A DNA stretch of 64,000 nt, taken from assembly GCA_002255935.1 (NCBI GenBank), contig NKIO01000001.1, positions 1 to 64,000 on the forward strand, given 5' to 3'. Position 1 is the first letter of the stretch; each line of letters begins with the position of its first letter. A program made the position numbers and the translations under genes. Shown piece after piece: positions 60,227-64,000 of the stretch. The notes beneath the pieces were generated by a model that saw nothing but the letters and a program-made list of their open reading frames with translations, did not search any database and was not told the DNA's origin. This DNA is from Comamonadaceae bacterium PBBC2. Lineage in GTDB: Bacteria > Pseudomonadota > Gammaproteobacteria > Burkholderiales > Burkholderiaceae_C.

Positions 60227-60589
60227 TCAAGCTGCGGCCAGTTTGGCTTTGACTTGGTTCACGATGCCAGCAAATGCGGCCTTGTCGTGCACGGCGATGT
60301 CCGCCAGCATCTTACGGTCGATTTCGATGGCAGCCTTTTTCAGGCCGTTGGCGAATTGGCTGTAGGTCAGACCGCATTCACGCGCAGCGGCGTTGATACG
60401 GGCAATCCACAACTGACGGAACACACGCTTTTTGGCACGACGGTCACGGTAGGCGTATTGGCCAGCCTTCATCACCGCCTGTTTGGCGATACGGAAGACA
60501 TTACCGCGGCGACCGCGGAAACCTTTTGCAAGGGCCAAAACTTTCTTGTGACGGGCACGTGCCGTTACACCACGTTTAACGCGAGGCAT
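60227..60589 (-). CDS. rplT: 50S ribosomal protein L20
   Basis: A 120-residue L20: [28 protein letters not shown] with the basic N-terminal extension, then [37 protein letters not shown]20 is an early assembly protein of 23S rRNA and, in E. coli and Bacillus, represses its own rpmI-rplT mRNA. It follows rpmI by 25 bases. Confidence 0.98.
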   Translation of the reverse strand: MPRVKRGVTARARHKKVLALAKGFRGRRGNVFRIAKQAVMKAGQYAYRDRRAKKRVFRQLWIARINAAARECGLTYSQFANGLKKAAIEIDRKMLADIAVHDKAAFAGIVNQVKAKLAAA

Positions 60590-60614
60590 ATTTTTCTCCT
60601 AGTTCGTCAGTGAA

Positions 60615-60818
60615 TTACAGGCCAGCCATAGGCAGCATCTGCGCCATGTGACCCATGTTGGTCTCATGCACAGCCACTGCACCGCGGAGGTGGCGTTTGT
60701 TCTTGGTGGTCTTCTTGGTCAGAATGTGACGCTTGAAGGCTTGACCGCGTTTAACGGTTCCACCTGGACGAACACGGAAGCGCTTTTTAGCACTGCTTTT
60801 GGTCTTCATCTTGGGCAT
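60615..60818 (-). CDS. rpmI: 50S ribosomal protein L35
   Basis: A 67-residue L35 ([16 protein letters not shown], then [20 protein letters not shown] and KRHLRG). AAGGAG lies 8 bases ahead of the ATG. Translation of L35 is the control point for L20 repression in E. coli. The 135-base spacer from infC is unusually structured. Confidence 0.98.
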   Translation of the reverse strand: MPKMKTKSSAKKRFRVRPGGTVKRGQAFKRHILTKKTTKNKRHLRGAVAVHETNMGHMAQMLPMAGL

Positions 60819-60851
60819 ATCAATGCTCCTTTATTTGTGCTCGTGAGGCGT

Positions 60852-60943
60852 CTGCAAAATCTTTGCAGCCTTGATGGCCCCGAGCCACTTTTACAAAAAC
60901 CACCCGAAGGCGGTTTCAGACTCGACCAACCCGAAGGCCGGTC
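60852..60943 (-). promoter_or_regulatory. Structured infC-rpmI leader: three hairpins, one terminator-like
   Basis: In minus-strand order: hairpin A (60924-60943), an 8-bp stem with a UUCG loop (GACCGGCC/GGTTGGTC); hairpin B (60897-60916), 8 bp with UUCG loop (AAACCGCC/GGTGGTTT), whose 3' arm continues into a total of five T residues (60895-60899), a compact intrinsic terminator; hairpin C (60852-60868), CTGCAAA/TTTGCAG with a 3-base loop, just before the rpmI ribosome-binding site. This is where E. coli places its L20-binding control region, although these structures are not the same. Confidence 0.65.
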
Positions 60944-60953
60944 AAATTCTTCT

Positions 60954-61547
60954 TCAAGCCGATTCAGCAGGTGCTGCAGTGTCTGCAGCTTTGCCCGCCG
61001 GCTTTTTGCGACCTGGCGCGATCATCATGATCATCTGGCGGCCTTCCAACTTGGGAAACTGCTCAACGATGATGGAATCGGCCAACTCGTCACGAATCCG
61101 GTTCAGCAAGGCCATCCCCAACTCTTGGTGGGTGATCTCACGACCACGGAAACGCAAAGTGATCTTGCATTTGTCACCATCTGCCAGAAAGCGGCGGATG
61201 TTGCGCATCTTGATGTTGTAGTCACCGTCGTCAGTGCCTGGGCGGAACTTGACTTCCTTGATGTCAATGACCGTTTGCTTGGCTTTGGCTTCTGCCGCAC
61301 GCTTTTGCTCTTGGTACTTGAACTTGCCGTAGTCCATCAAACGGCACACAGGCGGGTTGGCGGTGGCGGCGATTTCAACCAAGTCCACATCCAACTCACC
61401 GGCCATGCGCAGGGCTTCTGCCAAAGACAAAATGCCCAATGGCTCGTTTTCAGGGCCGGAAACACGGACCTCAGGGGCCATGATTTCACGGTTCAAACGG
61501 TGTTTGCGTTCTTCGCGTTGGCGACGATCACGAAATTCGGTAGCGAT
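60954..61547 (-). CDS. infC: Translation initiation factor IF-3 (ATC start codon)
   Basis: A 197-residue IF-3 that prevents premature subunit joining and proofreads initiation. The conserved N-terminal text (residue 1, then [19 protein letters not shown]) begins at an ATC codon at 61545-61547 with GAAGGA 7 bases upstream; no ATG or GTG is in the right place, the first downstream ATG being inside the N-domain. Rare AUU/AUC/AUA starts are the hallmark of infC, since IF-3 discriminates against them and so limits its own synthesis. [18 protein letters not shown] and the C-domain [27 protein letters not shown] are intact. An Ala/Lys tail ends the protein. Confidence 0.95.
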   Translation of the reverse strand: MATEFRDRRQREERKHRLNREIMAPEVRVSGPENEPLGILSLAEALRMAGELDVDLVEIAATANPPVCRLMDYGKFKYQEQKRAAEAKAKQTVIDIKEVKFRPGTDDGDYNIKMRNIRRFLADGDKCKITLRFRGREITHQELGMALLNRIRDELADSIIVEQFPKLEGRQMIMMIAPGRKKPAGKAADTAAPAESA

Positions 61548-61633
61548 GACTCAATCCTTCAAGGGTAATAACTGCAACAAGCAGCCAAACCGCCTTTGTG
61601 CCCACGGGCCAAAGCATGTGGCGAAACTCACCT

Positions 61634-63553
61634 TCAGGCTTTAGAAGCGATGTCGGCAGCAATGAGTTCAATGAACGCATCGATCGACATCACACCGAGG
61701 TCTTTGTTACCCCGGGCGCGCACAGCGACGGTACCAGCTGCCTTCTCTTTGTCGCCTGCGACAAGGATGTAAGGCAGCTTTTGCAACGAATGCTCACGTA
61801 TTTTATACGTGATTTTCTCGTTGCGCAGGTCCAAATCGACCCTAAGGCCTTGATTTGACACTGATTTTTGCAGTTTTGCAGCGATTTCACGACAGTAATC
61901 GGACTGCGCATCGGTGATGTTGAGGACAGACACCTGCAAAGGCGCCAGCCAAGTGGGCAAGGCGCCGGCATGCTGCTCGACCAAAATACCGATGAAACGC
62001 TCCATGCTGCCCACGATGGCGCGGTGCAAGATCACAGGGCGCTGGCGTGAACCGTCTTCGGCCACATATTCTGCGTCCAGACGCTCAGACAGGTTGAAAT
62101 CCACCTGAATGGTGCCACATTGCCATTCACGGCCAATCGCGTCCTTCAAGGTGTATTCGATCTTGGGGCCGTAAAACGCGCCGTCACCTTCCGAAATCAC
62201 AAACTCGCAACCGGAAGCCCGCAAGCTGTCCATCAAGGCTTTTTCGGCCTTGTCCCACAACTCATCAGACCCAATGCGAGCCGCTGGGCGGGTCGAGACC
62301 TTGTAGAGGATGTCGGTGAAGCCAAAGTCGGCATAAACCTTCTTGAGCACCTTGGTGAAGGTGTCGCACTCGGGCAGGATTTGGTCTTCTGTACAGAAGA
62401 TGTGACCATCGTCTTGCGTGAAGCCGCGCACACGCATGATGCCGTGCAAGCCGCCCGAAGGCTCGTTGCGGTGGCACTGGCCAAATTCGCCGTAGCGCAA
62501 AGGCAAATCGCGGTAGCTCTTGATGCCTTGTTTGAAAATCAGGATGTGACCCGGGCAGTTCATCGGCTTCAAGGCGTAATCGCGCTTTTCCGACTCGGTC
62601 GTGAACATGTTGTCACGGTACTTGTCCCAGTGACCGGTTTTTTCCCACAGGCTCTTGTCGATGATCTGCGGACCCTTGACTTCCTGGTAGCCGTTGTCGC
62701 GGTACACCTGGCGCATGTACTGCTCGATGATTTGCCACACGGTCCAGCCCTTGGGGTGCCAGAACACCAAGCCGGGCGCATGTTCATCGATGTGAAACAA
62801 ATCCAACTCGCGGCCCAGTTTGCGGTGATCGCGCTTTTCAGCTTCTTCAAGACGAGTCAGGTACTGCTGCAGATCGTCTTTGCTGGCCCAGGCCGTGCCA
62901 TAGACACGCTGGAGCATCTCGTTCTTGCTGTCGCCGCGCCAGTAGGCTCCGGCGACCTTCATCAATTTGAAATGCTTGAGTTTGCCGGTGCTGGGCACGT
63001 GGGGGCCTCGGCACAGGTCCTCGAATTGGCCTTCACGGTAGAGGCTCACGTCTTGATCCGCCGGAATGCTGGCGATGATCTCGGCTTTGTAGTGCTCGCC
63101 CAAACCTTTGAAATAGGCCACCGCCTCGTCACGCTGTAAAACGCGGCGCACCACCGGTTCATCCTTGTTGGACAACTCGGTCATGCGCTTTTCGATGGCG
63201 ACCAAATCCTCTGGCGTGAAGGGACGGCTGAAAGAGAAGTCGTAATAAAACCCGTTGTCGATCACAGGCCCGATGGTCACTTGCGCCTCAGGAAACAGCT
63301 CCTTGACGGCATAGGCCAATAAGTGCGCTGTCGAGTGACGGATCAGCTCCAGGCCCTCAGGGTCTTTGGCCGTGACGATGGCCAAGTTGGCATCGGCGGC
63401 CATGCTGAAACTGGTGTCCACCAATTGGCCATTGACCTTGCCGCCCAAAGCCGCTTTGGCCAAGCCAGCGCCAATGGAGGCGGCCACATCGGCCACGGTC
63501 ACGGGACCGGGAAATTCACGCAGGGAGCCGTCGGGAAGGGTAATCTGAACCAT
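61634..63553 (-). CDS. thrS: Threonyl-tRNA synthetase
   Basis: A 639-residue class II synthetase. Domain order: TGS ([19 protein letters not shown]), editing domain with [11 protein letters not shown], catalytic core with [10 protein letters not shown] and [13 protein letters not shown] (Cys and His zinc ligands) plus [20 protein letters not shown], and the anticodon domain ending near [12 protein letters not shown]. The ATG at 63553 begins the TGS domain; an upstream open frame crosses a terminator hairpin and is not used. No Shine-Dalgarno sequence is visible. infC follows after 86 bases. Confidence 0.97.
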   Translation of the reverse strand: MVQITLPDGSLREFPGPVTVADVAASIGAGLAKAALGGKVNGQLVDTSFSMAADANLAIVTAKDPEGLELIRHSTAHLLAYAVKELFPEAQVTIGPVIDNGFYYDFSFSRPFTPEDLVAIEKRMTELSNKDEPVVRRVLQRDEAVAYFKGLGEHYKAEIIASIPADQDVSLYREGQFEDLCRGPHVPSTGKLKHFKLMKVAGAYWRGDSKNEMLQRVYGTAWASKDDLQQYLTRLEEAEKRDHRKLGRELDLFHIDEHAPGLVFWHPKGWTVWQIIEQYMRQVYRDNGYQEVKGPQIIDKSLWEKTGHWDKYRDNMFTTESEKRDYALKPMNCPGHILIFKQGIKSYRDLPLRYGEFGQCHRNEPSGGLHGIMRVRGFTQDDGHIFCTEDQILPECDTFTKVLKKVYADFGFTDILYKVSTRPAARIGSDELWDKAEKALMDSLRASGCEFVISEGDGAFYGPKIEYTLKDAIGREWQCGTIQVDFNLSERLDAEYVAEDGSRQRPVILHRAIVGSMERFIGILVEQHAGALPTWLAPLQVSVLNITDAQSDYCREIAAKLQKSVSNQGLRVDLDLRNEKITYKIREHSLQKLPYILVAGDKEKAAGTVAVRARGNKDLGVMSIDAFIELIAADIASKA

Positions 63554-63565
63554 GAGTTTGCAAGT

Positions 63566-63591
63566 AAAAAAGCGCGGCAAAGGCCGCGCTT
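63566..63591 (-). terminator. Terminator-like hairpin directly in front of thrS
   Basis: On the minus strand AAGCGCGGC pairs perfectly with GCCGCGCTT (9 bp) around a CTTT loop, and the 3' arm runs into a total of six T residues. It ends only 12 bases before the thrS ATG. It may terminate aceA, or attenuate thrS, or both; thrS transcripts that start upstream must read through it. Confidence 0.8.
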
Positions 63592-63619
63592 GAAAGAGAT
63601 GTCTAAACGCTGAGGACGG

Positions 63620-63625
63620 ATTTTA
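63620..63625 (-). promoter_or_regulatory. Possible -10 between aceA and thrS
   Basis: TAAAAT (5 of 6 to TATAAT) on the minus strand would start a transcript near 63613, about 20 bases before the hairpin. The -35 is not convincing. Confidence 0.3.
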
Positions 63626-63656
63626 CGCCGCCCTCGCCTTCAGCTCCCCAAGTCGA

Positions 63657-64000
63657 TCAGTGGAACTGCTCTTCTTCGGTGGAACCCGTCAGGGCTTTCA
63701 CGCTGGAAGAGCCGCCCTGGATCACGGTGGTCACGTCGTCGAAGTAGCCTGCGCCCACTTCTTGCTGGTGCGACACGAAGGTGTAACCCTTGTCGCGGGC
63801 TGCGAATTCAGGCTCTTGCACCATCTCGGTGTAGTGCTTCATGCCTTCGCCGCGGGCGTAGTTGTGGGCGAACTGGAAGGTGTTGAACCAGTTGATGTGG
63901 ATACCGGCCAGTGTGATGAACTGGTACTTGTAGCCCAAAGCCGACAGGTCGTCTTGGAAAGAAGCAATCTGGCTGTCGTTGAGGTTTTTCTTCCAGTTGA
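63657..64000 (-). CDS. aceA: Isocitrate lyase, C-terminal part (runs off the window)
   Basis: The last 113 residues of isocitrate lyase, the first enzyme of the glyoxylate shunt that splits isocitrate into succinate and glyoxylate. The visible part (FITLAGIHINWFNTFQFAHNYA, then HQQEVGAGYFDDVTTVIQGG and the end TGSTEEEQFH) is highly conserved in proteobacterial AceA. The catalytic KKCGH region lies outside the window. Its presence points to growth on acetate or fatty acids. Confidence 0.95.
   Translation of the reverse strand, partial: NWKKNLNDSQIASFQDDLSALGYKYQFITLAGIHINWFNTFQFAHNYARGEGMKHYTEMVQEPEFAARDKGYTFVSHQQEVGAGYFDDVTTVIQGGSSSVKALTGSTEEEQFH

Overview
The window is a dense stretch of housekeeping chromosome from a betaproteobacterium, most probably a Comamonadaceae member (order Burkholderiales; a Limnohabitans- or Rhodoferax-like organism would fit). 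This placement comes from the protein sequences and gene orders (rimP-nusA-infB-rbfA-truB, smc-zipA-ligA, thrS-infC-rpmI-rplT-pheST-ihfA, and tolB-pal-cpoB beside a divergent msbA) and from the moderately GC-rich codon use. It is an inference, because no rRNA gene is present. I see no insertion sequence, prophage, integron, CRISPR array or compositional island. No gene-free stretch exceeds about 190 bases.

Layout. 1-9.7 kb (minus): a translation block rimP-nusA-infB-rbfA-truB, then typA, an EamA exporter and the start of a 3-hydroxyisobutyryl-CoA hydrolase. 9.7-12.3 kb (plus): a BT1-like transporter and fabI. 12.4-16.2 kb: an AdiA-type amino-acid decarboxylase (minus), tRNA-Ser(GGA) (plus) and a LivK-like binding protein (minus). 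16.2-18.5 kb (minus): pepA-holC-small unknown gene. 18.5-23.2 kb (plus): lptF-lptG-sirohydrochlorin chelatase-cysB-like regulator-aminotransferase. 23.2-30.5 kb (minus): smc-zipA-ligA-def. 30.6-36.0 kb (plus): dapC-dapE-prmB and an ABC-F ATPase. 36.0-41.0 kb (minus): tolB-pal-cpoB-yeeE-tcdA-tRNA-Lys(TTT)-small zinc-ribbon gene. 41.2-43.0 kb (plus): msbA. 43.0-50.5 kb (minus): yebC-purD-plsC-like and hemF-nadD-rsfS-rlmH-maf-rng. 50.6-52.1 kb (plus): a HerA-like ATPase. 52.2-54.9 kb (minus): clpS-clpA. 55.0-55.9 kb (plus): a cold-shock protein and a DUF192 protein. 55.9-64.0 kb (minus): the end of aceA, thrS-infC-rpmI-rplT-pheS-pheT-ihfA, and a DUF1840 gene.

Many genes overlap by 1-4 bases (ATGA or TGATG), which implies translational coupling: rbfA/truB, holC/pepA, lptF/lptG/chelatase, def/ligA, dapC/dapE/prmB, tcdA/yeeE, maf/rlmH, rsfS/nadD and hemF/plsC.

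I found no new multi-gene defence or mobile system. The most interesting signals are regulatory. Intrinsic-terminator hairpins with U-tracts lie in the leaders of rimP-nusA-infB, thrS, rpmI-rplT and pheST. The pheST hairpin overlaps the end of a 17-codon leader frame containing two Phe codons. infC begins with the rare codon ATC. Together these suggest that much of this translation-machinery block is controlled by premature termination or autoregulation. Secondary points are an RsfS with a histone-H1-like Ala/Lys tail, two small unknown proteins, a sulfur-linked gene chain behind lptFG, and a tol-pal cluster lacking adjacent tolQRA.
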